Positions 8,281-17,199 of a DNA stretch of 64,000 nt are shown in pieces. The notes under the pieces are model-generated. The model did no database searches and was not told the DNA's origin. It worked only from the letters and a program-made list of their open reading frames with translations. Origin of the DNA: Novosphingobium clariflavum (GTDB lineage: Bacteria > Pseudomonadota > Alphaproteobacteria > Sphingomonadales > Sphingomonadaceae); NCBI RefSeq assembly GCF_026420865.1, contig NZ_JAPCWC010000019.1:1-64000 (forward strand), read 5' to 3'. Numbering within the stretch: the first letter of the stretch is position 1; every line of letters starts with the position of its first letter. Made by a program: the position numbers and the translations under genes.

Positions 8281-9372
8281 ATGGCCGGGAAGGACGATGC
8301 AAAGGATGAGGCACTTGCCGAAAAGGCTTATGCAGCCGCGGCGGAACAAGTGCCTGACGTGAAGAAGGCAGAACCCGTGATGGATGCTTCCTCTACAGAT
8401 TCCAAGGCCGCCACCGGGGCGGCTGTAGCGGCGGACAAGCCGGTCGAAGCGGCCAGGCCCGCGGTGGCGGCGGCCACGCCGGCACCGCCTGCTGCCGCCA
8501 CGCCGGCACCGGTTGTCGCGGCCGCGCCCAAGGAGGCGTCTGCCCCCAAGGCCCCCGCAAAACCGGAAGCCAAGGCAAAACCGATCGCGAAGGCAAAGCC
8601 GGCGGCGAAGGTAAAGGTCGCGGCCAAGCCGACCGTCAAGGTTTCCGCTGCCAAGGTTCCCGCTCCCAAGGTTCCGGCGCCGAAGCTGGCGCCCAAGCCC
8701 GTCGCCGCAAAGGCGACCAAGCCTGCCGCCGCACCGAAGGCAGGCAAGACCAGGATCATCGCCAAGCCGGCGGTTACCACGCCTCTCGCGGCAACGCCCA
8801 AGGCCGCTGCGGCGGCTAGGCCGGCTCCGGCGAAGATAGCTCCGGCAAAGGCCGGGGCCACCAAGCCCGCACCGGCAAAGCCGGGCGTTTCAAGTTTCGC
8901 AGGACTGATCTCCAACTTCATGCTCGAGGATACGACGATGGACATGAGCGCTAATCTCTCTGCTTTCCAGGACGCGGTTGCCGACGCCCAGACCAAGGCC
9001 AAGGCCGCATTCGAAAAGGGCACCGGCGCGCTCGGCGAACTGGGTGACTTCACCAAGGGCAACCTCGAAGCCGTCGTCGAATCGGGCAAGATCCTTGCCG
9101 AAGGCCTGCAGGGCCTGGGTTCGGAACTGGTCAGCGAAGGCCGCACCTCGTTCGCCACCATGACCGGCGACATCAAGGAACTCGCCGCCGTCAAGTCGCC
9201 GACTGACTTCTTCAAGCTCCAGGGCGACATCGCCCGCAAGAACTTCGACAGCGCGGTCGCCTACAGCTCGAAGAACAGCGAAGCCATGCTGAAGCTGATG
9301 AGCGATGTGATGGCCCCGCTTTCGGGCCGCGTCAGCATCGCGATGGAAAAGGCCCGCCACGCGGCGGTCTGA
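8281..9372 (+). CDS. Phasin with a long Ala/Lys/Pro-rich N-terminal extension
   Basis: The 363-residue protein has two parts. Residues 1-205 are low complexity, dominated by Ala, Pro and Lys with recurring AKP, KPAAK and PAPK units, much like histone H1 or the basic tail of Pseudomonas PhaF. Residues about 210-363 are a phasin_2-type helical domain (MSANLSAFQDAV, FTKGNLEAVVESGK, FKLQGDIARKNFDSAVAYS) that coats PHA granules. Alphaproteobacterial phasins are commonly only 110-190 residues and consist of that domain alone. An internal ATG at 8938 would give just the phasin domain. The basic part could bind nucleoid DNA and help granule segregation; this is inference. A GTG or ATG further upstream is not supported. 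Confidence 0.85.
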   Translation: MAGKDDAKDEALAEKAYAAAAEQVPDVKKAEPVMDASSTDSKAATGAAVAADKPVEAARPAVAAATPAPPAAATPAPVVAAAPKEASAPKAPAKPEAKAKPIAKAKPAAKVKVAAKPTVKVSAAKVPAPKVPAPKLAPKPVAAKATKPAAAPKAGKTRIIAKPAVTTPLAATPKAAAAARPAPAKIAPAKAGATKPAPAKPGVSSFAGLISNFMLEDTTMDMSANLSAFQDAVADAQTKAKAAFEKGTGALGELGDFTKGNLEAVVESGKILAEGLQGLGSELVSEGRTSFATMTGDIKELAAVKSPTDFFKLQGDIARKNFDSAVAYSSKNSEAMLKLMSDVMAPLSGRVSIAMEKARHAAV

Positions 9373-9738
9373 TCCGGCGATCCGGCCCGGTTGCCCTCGG
9401 GGTTGACCGGGCTGCTTCCGGAACCGTCCCTCTGCCGAATTGGCCGGCGCCTGTTGCCGGCCTGTCGCAAAGAGGGGGCGTTCCGGAGCGCTCTTCGCAT
9501 GTCGGTCCAGCGGCCGGATGGAATTCCGTCCGGTCGCCGCTTGGGGGCGGCTGCGCCGCTGCAGTACCTGTCCGGATCCGCTTCCGGCATTTTGTATCCG
9601 GTAAATCTCGCTCCGCGGTAAGCTCTGGGCACTGTCGGTGCGTTTCAGGGCGGTCTCGGGGCGTTTCAGCGCCGGCCTTTGCGACAAACCGCGATGCAGG
9701 CCTTGTTTCTCGGGTGGGCGATACGATATTCTCTCCCG
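9373..9738. other. Intergenic region between phasin and clpS
   Basis: No plausible gene is seen. The left part has the hairpin GCCCGGT/ACCGGGC at 9385-9412, a likely end of the phasin transcript without a T run. The right part contains GTGCGTTTCAGGGCGGTC and GGGGCGTTTCAGCGCC, two GCGTTTCAG copies 26 bases apart of unknown meaning. Confidence 0.5.
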
Positions 9739-10170
9739 ATGATTTCCCCGATGTCCGATTCCTGCTCGAGCCTTCCTGCGTCTTCGCGCGCCGCCATGAC
9801 GCTTGCCGAAGCCGTGCATGATGGGGCTCCTGTCGTATCCGGACCGGACGGGGAGAATGGCGACAGCGACGGCAGCGAACAAGTCGGCATCGCCACCAAG
9901 ACCCGCGCCAAGCCGAAAAAGCCCAGCCAGTTCAAGGTGCTGATGCTCAATGATGACTACACCCCGATGGAATTCGTGGTGATGGTCCTCAAGCGCTTTT
10001 TCCATATGGATCTGGAGCAGGCGACGCGGGTGATGCTGCATGTTCACCAGAAGGGCGTCGGCGTCTGCGGGATTTTCCCTTACGAGATCGCCGAAACCAA
10101 GGTGAACCAGGTGATGGATTTCGCGCGGCAGAACCAGCACCCGCTGCAATGCACGCTCGAAAAGGCCTGA
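9739..10170 (+). CDS. clpS: ATP-dependent Clp protease adaptor ClpS
   Basis: Residues about 55-143 form the ClpS domain: [20 protein letters not shown], then [35 protein letters not shown]. ClpS binds N-degron substrates and delivers them to ClpA in ClpAP. The [10 protein letters not shown] loop and the following helix form the N-end-residue pocket. The N-terminal extension of some 55 residues is Ser/Asp-rich and poorly conserved. The start is uncertain: ATG 9739, 9751 and 9796 are in frame, none with a strong ribosome site. clpA is not adjacent in this window. The next gene is convergent. Confidence 0.9.
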   Translation: MISPMSDSCSSLPASSRAAMTLAEAVHDGAPVVSGPDGENGDSDGSEQVGIATKTRAKPKKPSQFKVLMLNDDYTPMEFVVMVLKRFFHMDLEQATRVMLHVHQKGVGVCGIFPYEIAETKVNQVMDFARQNQHPLQCTLEKA

Positions 10171-10261
10171 GCGACAGGCCGTAACGCGTCGGGGCGCCGT
10201 TTGCCTTCAATGGCAGGCAATCGCGCTCGGAAGGACCGTACGTGTGTCCTTCGAGCCGCAG

Positions 10262-10849
10262 TCAGGCCCCGCCACTACCCCCGGCAGAGCAGGCGTTTTC
10301 GCCGATCACCGCGTTCAGCATGCAAGCATCGGTGCCTGCGTCACCATGTCCCGCGGCATCCGCCGGGCTATCCGGCGTTTCCGCGAAATGGCAGGCCAGC
10401 GCGCGGAACAGCACCGCAACCATGGCTGCGGCAGGCGACCATGCGGCCGCTTCGGCCTCAAGGGTGATCTTGTCGTCCCGGATCGTCAGCTGCGCGATTC
10501 TGTGCCCGTCATCGCTGCTTTCGTGGGTGATGTCGGCGCCTTGGGGCATCAGGCGGGCGGCTGCGCCTTCGACGTCGCCGCGGCGGACCTGGGCGGTGAC
10601 ATCCAGCGCCAGAGCCGTCCAGCGCGCGGCGTCGATGTCCCGTCCTGCCTTGCCGAAGATCACCAGCATTTCGAAGATCATGGCGGCGGCATCGTGCCGG
10701 CCTGCCGCTTCGGTGCGCCGGGCAAACCGCTCGAGGTCGCGGGCAAACTTGTGGCGCTGCGCTGCGGACATGCATGGGCCGCTTTCGTGCAGGAAGAAGC
10801 GGCGCGTATCGAAATGGGTCGGCAGCAGGTCGGTTCGAGGCGAGGGCAT
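10262..10849 (-). CDS. Conserved-looking hypothetical protein
   Basis: A 195-residue frame (or 169 from ATG 10771) with balanced, protein-like composition: an amphipathic helical N-terminal half (AAQRHKFARDLERFARRTEAAG, DAAAMIFEMLVIFGKAGRDIDAARWTALALDV) and an acidic middle. No signal peptide, membrane segment or catalytic motif is seen. Overlapping frames on the plus strand are Arg/Ser/Pro-rich and look like shadows. The function is not recognised. The gene is convergent with clpS and divergent from lptF. The ribosome site for ATG 10849 is weak. Confidence 0.55.
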   Translation of the reverse strand: MPSPRTDLLPTHFDTRRFFLHESGPCMSAAQRHKFARDLERFARRTEAAGRHDAAAMIFEMLVIFGKAGRDIDAARWTALALDVTAQVRRGDVEGAAARLMPQGADITHESSDDGHRIAQLTIRDDKITLEAEAAAWSPAAAMVAVLFRALACHFAETPDSPADAAGHGDAGTDACMLNAVIGENACSAGGSGGA

Positions 10850-11141
10850 GGCGCGAGCAGTCTTGTCCTATCGGGGGGGGCTGGCGCTCTTCGCAGTCGG
10901 GGACGGGTAGGCAATCGTGAAAAGGGGGGATGTAACAGTGAAACGCAGCGAATCCCGGCGCCGGACCAATACCTCGCCGGCGCTCCACCCGTCGCGATCC
11001 CGGGCCTTTTCGGCGCCGTGGGAGGCCTGCGCGGGGGCGTTCTTCGCATGGCCGTGGACAATTCGCTTTGCCCACCTGCGCCAAGCGTTTAAGGGCCTTT
11101 GAAGCACGGTATTATGACGAAGTCCCGGTGAACCCCACAGC

Positions 11142-12374
11142 GTGAAATTCCTAAACGCCATAGACCGCTACATCCTGCGCCTGGTGCTGATGCCGATGTT
11201 CGGCATCTTCCTGCTGGCAGCCTCGCTGCTGGTGCTCGACAAGATGTTGCGGCTTTTCGATTTTGTCGCGACGGAAGGCGGGCCGATCGGCGTCGTCTTC
11301 AAGATGCTCGCGAATCTCCTGCCGGAATATGCAAGCCTCGCGATCCCGCTGGGGCTGATGCTGGGCATCCTGCTGGCCTTCCGCAAGCTCGCGACGTCGA
11401 GCGAGCTGGACGTCATGCGTGCGGTCGGCCTCAGCTACACGCGGCTGCTCAGGGTGCCTTATATCCTGACGATCCTGCTGGCGGGCCTGAACTTCGCCAT
11501 CGTCGGCTATCTCCAGCCGCTTTCGCGCTACTACTATGAAGAGCTGAACTACGAGCTGAAGTCGGGCGCACTGGGTGCCTCGATCAAGGTCGGCGAGTTC
11601 ACCACGCTCAAGGACCGCGTGGCCTTGCGCATCGACGAGAGCCGCGACGAGGGCCGCCGCCTGATCGGCATCTTCGCGCGCGTGGCCAACGACAAGGGCC
11701 AGGTGCTGTCTATCTCCGCGCGCGAAGGCCAGTTCCTCGCGCTCAAGGGCGCGCCTGACACGATCATCCTGCGGCTCGACAACGGGCAGATCATCCAGGA
11801 CGTGCCGGGCAAGGACCCGCGCGTGCTGACCTTCACCCGCCATGACCTGCCGGTCGAGCTTCCGCAGATCGAGAAGTTCCGCAAGCGTGGCGGCCAGGAC
11901 CGCGAGTACCTCCTGCCGGAACTGATGCACCTCGGCTGGAACAAGGGCGTGCCCGAGGAAGAGCGGGTCTCCAGCCAGGCCAACTTCAACTACCGCATGG
12001 TCGAGGTGATCATGATGCTGCTGCTGCCGCTGCTGGCGGTGGCGCTGGCGATCCCGCCCAAGCGTTCGACATCGGCGCTTGGCCTGTTCGTGTCGATCGT
12101 GCTGGTCGTGGCCTATCACAAGGTCAACCAATATGCCGCCGACGTTGCCGCGCTTGGCAAGATGAACCCGATTCTCGGCCTCTGGGGGCCGTTTGCCCTG
12201 TTCGCGGCATTGATCGTGTGGATGTACTGGCGGGTCGCCTACGTGCCCGGCGGGCAGCCGCTCGGCTGGCTTGAAAAGGGCTCGGAGATCGTCGTCAAGT
12301 GGCTCAAGTCGCTGCTCAAGCGGCGGCGCCATGGGCCCGTATTGCCCGAAATCGCGTCCGAAGACGCGGCCTGA
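11142..12374 (+). CDS. lptF: LPS export ABC transporter permease LptF
   Basis: A 410-residue YjgP/YjgQ-family permease starting with GTG 11142 (MKFLNAIDRYILRLVLMPMF). It has three N-terminal membrane helices, a periplasmic beta-jellyroll region (about residues 130-275) and three C-terminal helices ending WMYWRVAYVPGG. With LptG and the ATPase LptB it extracts LPS from the inner membrane and passes it to LptC/LptA. LptG follows 12 bases later, so the two form an operon as in most Gram-negative bacteria. The C-terminal basic tail (KSLLKRRRHG) is cytoplasmic. Confidence 0.92.
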   Translation: MKFLNAIDRYILRLVLMPMFGIFLLAASLLVLDKMLRLFDFVATEGGPIGVVFKMLANLLPEYASLAIPLGLMLGILLAFRKLATSSELDVMRAVGLSYTRLLRVPYILTILLAGLNFAIVGYLQPLSRYYYEELNYELKSGALGASIKVGEFTTLKDRVALRIDESRDEGRRLIGIFARVANDKGQVLSISAREGQFLALKGAPDTIILRLDNGQIIQDVPGKDPRVLTFTRHDLPVELPQIEKFRKRGGQDREYLLPELMHLGWNKGVPEEERVSSQANFNYRMVEVIMMLLLPLLAVALAIPPKRSTSALGLFVSIVLVVAYHKVNQYAADVAALGKMNPILGLWGPFALFAALIVWMYWRVAYVPGGQPLGWLEKGSEIVVKWLKSLLKRRRHGPVLPEIASEDAA

Positions 12375-12386
12375 CCTGGGATCGAG

Positions 12387-13478
12387 ATGGAATTCTTCCC
12401 TTCACGCACATTGACCTGGTACCTCGCGCGGCTGTTTGTCGTGCGCATCTTTGCCGTGCTGCTGATGCTGGTACTGGTGCTCCAGGTGCTCGACCTGCTG
12501 GGCGAGAGCGGTGACATCCTGGCCTACAAGGGCAACGGCGAATCGCAGCTGCTCTACTACGTGACGCTGCGTATCCCGCAGCTGATCGCGCGGTTCCTGC
12601 CCTATTCGGTGCTGCTGGCCACGATCATCACCCTGGCCACGCTGAACCAGAACAGCGAGGTCATCTCGATGAAGGCGGCGGGACTGTCGGCCCATCAGGT
12701 GCTGGCGCCGCTGCTCTTGTCGGCCTTGCTGATTTCCGTCGGCAGCCTGGCGTTCAACGAGCGCATCGTCACCCGTTCTACCGCGATGCTCAGCGCCTGG
12801 CAGGGCGCCAAGTACGGGCCGATCCCCAGGACTGCGAGCGCCCGCGCCAATCTCTACCTTGCCGATGGCCGGGACCTGATGATGGCCTCCAGCATCGAGG
12901 GCGACGGCAATGCCATGGTCCTCAACGGCGTGACGTTCTACAACCGTGACGAAAACGGCATCATCACCCGCACGCTGCGCGCCGACAAGGCGACGTTTGC
13001 CAATCCCGGCTGGCGCTTCGAAAACCCCACCAGCTTCGATGTCGCCAAGACGACGACGAGCCGGGTCGCTACAGTGACCGTGGCGCCGGGGATCACCCCT
13101 GCCAAGATCATGCTCTCCAAGGTCGATGCGGATTCGCAGGACATCTTCGAACTCACCCGGTCGATCGAGGCGATGAAGGTTGCCGGACGCCGTACCAGCG
13201 AACTCGATGCGGCCTGGTGGCACAAGCTTTCGGGGCCCTTCTCATCGGTGCTGATGCCGCTCCTGGGCGCCGTCACGGCCTTCGGTCTGGCCCGTTCCGG
13301 CCAGTTGCTGATCCGCGCGGTGATCGGCATGGCGCTGGGCTTTGCCTACTTCGTGCTCGACAACGCGGCTCTGGCTATGGGCAATTTCGGCGGTTATCCG
13401 CCGCTCATCGCGGCCTGGGCGCCCTTCGTGCTGTTTGCCTTCATCGGCGAGACGGTGCTGATCCGCACCGAAGAGTAG
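12387..13478 (+). CDS. lptG: LPS export ABC transporter permease LptG
   Basis: A 363-residue partner of LptF with the same architecture: helices near residues 15-35, 55-80 and 98-120, a periplasmic domain, then three C-terminal helices (FSSVLMPLLGAVTAFGLARSG, MALGFAYFVLDN, LIAAWAPFVLFAFIGE). It completes the LptB2FG core that drives LPS transport. ATG 12387 follows GGGATCGAG. A strong bidirectional terminator about 50 bases beyond the stop ends the operon. Confidence 0.92.
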   Translation: MEFFPSRTLTWYLARLFVVRIFAVLLMLVLVLQVLDLLGESGDILAYKGNGESQLLYYVTLRIPQLIARFLPYSVLLATIITLATLNQNSEVISMKAAGLSAHQVLAPLLLSALLISVGSLAFNERIVTRSTAMLSAWQGAKYGPIPRTASARANLYLADGRDLMMASSIEGDGNAMVLNGVTFYNRDENGIITRTLRADKATFANPGWRFENPTSFDVAKTTTSRVATVTVAPGITPAKIMLSKVDADSQDIFELTRSIEAMKVAGRRTSELDAAWWHKLSGPFSSVLMPLLGAVTAFGLARSGQLLIRAVIGMALGFAYFVLDNAALAMGNFGGYPPLIAAWAPFVLFAFIGETVLIRTEE

Positions 13479-13525
13479 GACAAGGGGGATGGGGCGACGA
13501 CCCGCCCTGTTCTGCTCCTCTCCCC

Positions 13526-13568
13526 ACACAAAAAAAGGCCCCGCATTTCGCGAGGCCTTTTTTTGTGT
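13526..13568. terminator. Bidirectional terminator between lptG and the desaturase gene
   Basis: The sequence reads ACACAAAAAAAGGCC, a short GC-rich stem and loop, then GGCCTTTTTTTGTGT. There are A and T runs on both sides, so it can serve both convergent genes. Confidence 0.9.
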
Positions 13569-13586
13569 CCGTAACGTGCGGGTTGA

Positions 13587-14699
13587 TCAATGCGCCCGCA
13601 TGGTGCTGCGGGCGAGGCGTTCCAGCAGCGGCATCAGCCCGGGGTAGTTCGCTTTGGCATAAGTCGTGCCCGCGCCGAACTGGCGGGCAAGACGGCGATG
13701 CGCCTCGGCCAGCGAATGGTAGGGCATCGAGGGCAGCAGGTGGTGCAGCGCGTGATAGCGCAGGCCGACCGGCGCCCAGAGTTCGGAGAACTTCGCCGGC
13801 GGCGGCACGTTCACCGAATCGAGGTACTGCGCGGTGACGGTCATCGCCTCGCCATCGTTCTCCCACAAGTGCGCGACCAGCGTGCGGACCTGGTTGAGGA
13901 AGGCCGTGAGCGACATGACGCAGAGCGCGATCACCAGTGGGCGCCAGCCATAGGCATAGCTAGCGGCGAGCACGGCGATGGCCCAGACCGAGCAGCCCAG
14001 TTCCTGCCAGAACACCATCTGCGCGAACTTCCCTTCGGGCGCGCGGCGGTCGAAGCGCGGGTTGATGGCCAGCGCCGAGGCACGGCCCCAGACCAGCTTG
14101 CGCAAGGGAGGGATCACCACGCCGAGCGGCGTCAGCACCGCCGAGCGGATCAGCAGCGCGGGCGGCAGCAGGATTGCGGTGAGCGCGAAGACCGGCAGGC
14201 TCCACGGCTTCATCAACGCCAGCGGGAGGTATTCCGGGTCCTCGATGGTGCCGTAGCGGGTGCGGGTGTGGTGGATCGTGTGTACGCCCTCGTACATGAA
14301 CGAGGGGATTAGCATCGGGATGCCGACGATCAGGTTCCACACGAAGCGGAAGCCGGGCAGGGCGTCGCGGTGGATGTGGGTCAGTTCGTGGATGAACAGC
14401 AGCGCGCGGTAGAGCGCCAGCGAGGCCAGCAGGCCCAGCGCCAGCGCTGCCCAGGGATTGCTCACCAGGATCGCGCCGGCCAGCGCGCCGTAGCCCACCA
14501 GGGTCGATGCCAGCATGTCCGGCCAGTAGATTTCGGGGCGCGCGGCGGCGATGTCGCGCGTCAGTTCGACGGCGGCGCGCAGCATCTCCTTGTCGTCCGG
14601 GATCTGCGACGAGCGCAGGCGCTCTGCCGCCTCGGTGGGCGCGTTGGGAGACAGGTCGATGGCTTCCTGGGCAGTCATACGTTCATATTCCAAAGTCAT
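13587..14699 (-). CDS. Membrane fatty acid desaturase
   Basis: The 370-residue protein carries the three histidine boxes of membrane di-iron desaturases: HELTH, HTIHH and, near the C-terminus, HALHH. Several hydrophobic helices lie between them (LASTLVGYGALAGAILVS, WAALALGLLASLALYRALL, LPVFALTAILLPPALLI). Such enzymes introduce a double bond into membrane acyl chains, or act as hydroxylases on related lipids or carotenoids; the substrate cannot be told. Start ATG 14699 is chosen, with ATG 14678 as alternative; both lack a strong ribosome site. Divergent from the GNAT-like gene at 14828. Confidence 0.87.
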   Translation of the reverse strand: MTLEYERMTAQEAIDLSPNAPTEAAERLRSSQIPDDKEMLRAAVELTRDIAAARPEIYWPDMLASTLVGYGALAGAILVSNPWAALALGLLASLALYRALLFIHELTHIHRDALPGFRFVWNLIVGIPMLIPSFMYEGVHTIHHTRTRYGTIEDPEYLPLALMKPWSLPVFALTAILLPPALLIRSAVLTPLGVVIPPLRKLVWGRASALAINPRFDRRAPEGKFAQMVFWQELGCSVWAIAVLAASYAYGWRPLVIALCVMSLTAFLNQVRTLVAHLWENDGEAMTVTAQYLDSVNVPPPAKFSELWAPVGLRYHALHHLLPSMPYHSLAEAHRRLARQFGAGTTYAKANYPGLMPLLERLARSTMRAH

Positions 14700-14827
14700 C
14701 GGGCAAAAAGCCGGCCCGTTACGGACTTTTGCGGCTGGCGGTGCCTTGCTCATGCTTGACAAGGTGCGGGCACCGGCCGCAGGTCGCGATCCTGATAGTC
14801 CCCATAATGCGGAACAAAGGCAGGATC

Positions 14828-16012
14828 GTGGCCAAAGCCGAACTAGTCATCACACCCGTTTCCAGCAAGGCCGACCGCGCTGCCTTTGTCGATTACGCTT
14901 ATCGGCACAATGCGTCAGATCAAAATGGGGCGGCAGATCCAAACTGGGTCCCCAATCTGCGCTCGGAGGAAATCTCCAAGTTCACCCCCGGCAAGAACCC
15001 GTTCTGGGACCATGCGCGCGGCCAGCTGTTCCTGGCAAAGCGCGGCGGCGAGGTGGTCGGGCGCATTTCGGCGCATATCGATGAACTGGCGCTGAAACAG
15101 CCGGCGGAGCAGGGCATGGGCCCGGGCACCGGCAACTGGGGCGCGATCGAGGCCGAGGACGAGGAGGTTGCCAAGGCCCTCATCGCCCGGGCCGAGGACT
15201 GGCTGCGCTCCGAGGGCATGACCCGCGTGCTGGCGCCGATGAACCTCTCGGTCTGGGAAGAGCCCGGTCTCCAGGTGCTGGGCCACGACCATCCGCCGAT
15301 GGTGATGATGGCACACCACGATTCGGCCTACCAGCCATGGATCGAGGGCGCCGGCTACGACCGGGTGAAGACGCTCTACACCTACGATCTCGACGTGACG
15401 AAGCCGTTCCCGCCGCTGGTCCAGCGCATCGTTTCCTCGGGCGAGAAGAATGCCAAGATCCGCATCCGCGAAGTCGATCCCAAGCGGTTCGACGAGGAAG
15501 CGGCGCTGATCTGCGACATCCTCAACGACGCCTGGTCGGACAACTGGGGCTTCGTGCCTTTCACCGAGAAGGAAATCGCCTATACCGGCAAGGCGCTCAA
15601 GCCGCTGGTCCATCCCGAACTGATCCGCGTCGCCGAATACGAGGGCGAGCCGGTGGCCTTCATGATGACCTGGCCCGATCTCAACCAGGCACAGAAGCGC
15701 TTCAACGGCCCCAAGGGCAAGCCGGGCATCTTCGGCCTGATCAAGCTGCTGCTGTGGCTGCGCAAGCCCAACCCGGCCGACATGCGCGTGCCGCTGATGG
15801 GCGTGCGCAAGAAGCTGCAGTCCTCGCGCCTTGCCAGCCAGCTGGCTTTCATGATGATCGAATACATCCGCCGTTCGGCCACCGCCAAGTTCGGTGCGCG
15901 CCGTGCGGAGATCGGTTGGGTGCTCGATGACAACCAGGGCATGGTCGCCATTGCCGGGGCCATCGACAGCAAGGTGAACCGCGAATACGCGATTTACGAA
16001 AAGGCGCTGTGA
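14828..16012 (+). CDS. GNAT-fold conserved protein (YghO-like)
   Basis: A 394-residue soluble protein with blocks seen in YghO-type proteins: NPFWDHARGQLFLAKRGGEVVGRISAHID near the N-terminus, NLSVWEEPGLQVLG in the middle, then NDAWSDNWGFVPFTEKE and a C-terminal EIGWVLDDNQGMVAIAGAI. The central part resembles acetyltransferase folds, but no substrate is established. GTG 14828 is selected because AAAGGCAGGATC precedes it; an ATG at 14807 is in frame. A very strong terminator follows. Confidence 0.8.
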   Translation: MAKAELVITPVSSKADRAAFVDYAYRHNASDQNGAADPNWVPNLRSEEISKFTPGKNPFWDHARGQLFLAKRGGEVVGRISAHIDELALKQPAEQGMGPGTGNWGAIEAEDEEVAKALIARAEDWLRSEGMTRVLAPMNLSVWEEPGLQVLGHDHPPMVMMAHHDSAYQPWIEGAGYDRVKTLYTYDLDVTKPFPPLVQRIVSSGEKNAKIRIREVDPKRFDEEAALICDILNDAWSDNWGFVPFTEKEIAYTGKALKPLVHPELIRVAEYEGEPVAFMMTWPDLNQAQKRFNGPKGKPGIFGLIKLLLWLRKPNPADMRVPLMGVRKKLQSSRLASQLAFMMIEYIRRSATAKFGARRAEIGWVLDDNQGMVAIAGAIDSKVNREYAIYEKAL

Positions 16013-16044
16013 TGGCCGGATGAAGGGCTGCCTTTACAGGCATG

Positions 16045-16090
16045 CCACAAGAAAGGGCCCGCTGCGTGCGCAGCGGGCCCTTTCTTGTGG
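16045..16090. terminator. Perfect 22-bp stem bidirectional terminator
   Basis: The arms start CCACAAGAAAGGGCCC and are exactly complementary over 22 bp around a TG centre, ending CCCTTTCTTGTGG. It closes the YghO-like gene. Confidence 0.9.
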
Positions 16091-16134
16091 CTGGGCGCAT
16101 GACGCTGCCTTTGCGGCTCATATCCATTTTCTTG

Positions 16135-16222
16135 TACCCACCTGCGTTGAGCCCGCGCGGCGCCTGGGCGTTCCAGGCGGCTGATGCGTCAGCATCACTG
16201 CAACCTGGTGTTAATCGCGGCC
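16135..16222. repeat. Dispersed intergenic repeat, copy A (short form)
   Basis: This segment shares ACCTGCGTTGAGCC, GCGTTCCAGGCGGCTGATGC and AGCATC(A/G)CTGCA(A/G)C(C/T)TGG with 33333-33442. It lacks about 26 bases present in the centre of the other copy. The ends (ACCCACCTGCG and, inverted, ACCAGGTTGCAG) are imperfect inverted repeats. It lies between a terminator and the CitE-like gene. Confidence 0.7.
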
Positions 16223-16260
16223 TTCTAGTGGATTTGCGATAGGGAAACAGGGGCGCGCAG

Positions 16261-17199
16261 ATGAAGTACAGATCCTGGCTGATCGTTCCGGGAAACAGCG
16301 AGAAGCGTCTGGCGCTGTCGCATGGCGTGGGGGCGGACGTGATCGTGGTCGACCTTGCGGATACGGTTCCGGGCGAAGGGCGAGAGATCGGGCATCGCTC
16401 GGCGGCGCAGTGGCTCATGGCGGGCCGCCATGCCGCGGGAGGCGCACGTCACCAGGCGCGCTGGGTGCGCATCAACAGTTTCGAATCGGGGCTCTGGCGG
16501 GAGGATCTGGCTGCGGTGATGCCCGCGGCGCCCGAAGGCATCATCCTGCCGGCGGCCGCCGGGCCCGAGGCGGTGCGCGAACTGGCCAGCGAAATCTACG
16601 GTCATGAGGAGCGCAACGGCATCGCTGCCAGCGCCACCCGCATCATGCCGGTGCTTGGTGCCAGCGCGCGGGCCGCGCTGCATGTGGGGCGTTATCTCGA
16701 TTCCGCGCACCAGCGGCTGGACGGGCTGGCCTGGAGCGCCAGTGCGCTCGGCATGGCGCTCGGTGTCGGCCAGGGCCGCGACCGACAGGGTGGCTGGGGC
16801 GGTGTCGCGGCCCATGTCCGTGCACAAGTGCTGCTGACTGCCCATGCCGGGGCGATGCGCGCGCTCGAGGCTCCGTTCGAGGACTTCGAGGACGAGGCCG
16901 GGTTGGAGCGCGCCGCGCTGCAGGCCCGCGCCGACGGTTTTTCAGGCATGTTTGCGGTGCATCCGGCGCAAGTCGCCGTCATCAACCGGGCTTTCGCGCC
17001 GCGGCCGCAGGAACTCGGCGCCGCGCGCGAGATCGTTGCGGCCTTTGCCGCCAATCCGCATCTCGGCACGATGGCGGTGGGCGGCCGGATGGTCGACCGC
17101 GCGCATCTTGCGCTTGCCCGTCACACGCTGGCGCAGGCGGATCTTGTCGTCGATGTCGGCGAGGAACTGCGCCGGGCGGCTATTCTCCGCCCGGCTTGA
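16261..17199 (+). CDS. HpcH/HpaI aldolase/citrate lyase (CitE) family protein
   Basis: A 312-residue TIM-barrel protein beginning RSWLIVPGNSEKRLALS, with VIVVDLADTVP and WVRINSF as in CoA ester lyases such as malyl- or citramalyl-CoA lyase. Two catalytic or metal-binding stretches differ from the family. The usual PKVES-type segment reads PAAAG, and the usual acidic segment after the active-site loop reads WSASALGMALG. The Mg-binding Glu and Asp therefore seem missing. The C-terminal GFSGMFAVHPAQVAVIN matches the family. It may have changed chemistry or be a non-lyase relative. GGGGCGCGCAG precedes ATG 16261. Its 3' end overlaps the convergent lipoprotein gene by about 20 bases. Confidence 0.75.
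   Translation: MKYRSWLIVPGNSEKRLALSHGVGADVIVVDLADTVPGEGREIGHRSAAQWLMAGRHAAGGARHQARWVRINSFESGLWREDLAAVMPAAPEGIILPAAAGPEAVRELASEIYGHEERNGIAASATRIMPVLGASARAALHVGRYLDSAHQRLDGLAWSASALGMALGVGQGRDRQGGWGGVAAHVRAQVLLTAHAGAMRALEAPFEDFEDEAGLERAALQARADGFSGMFAVHPAQVAVINRAFAPRPQELGAAREIVAAFAANPHLGTMAVGGRMVDRAHLALARHTLAQADLVVDVGEELRRAAILRPA

Noticed and set aside
8400-8900. Repetitive region that might be a CRISPR array or tandem repeat
   Set aside because: It is the Ala/Lys/Pro-coding low-complexity part of the phasin. The repeats are irregular and lack spacers.
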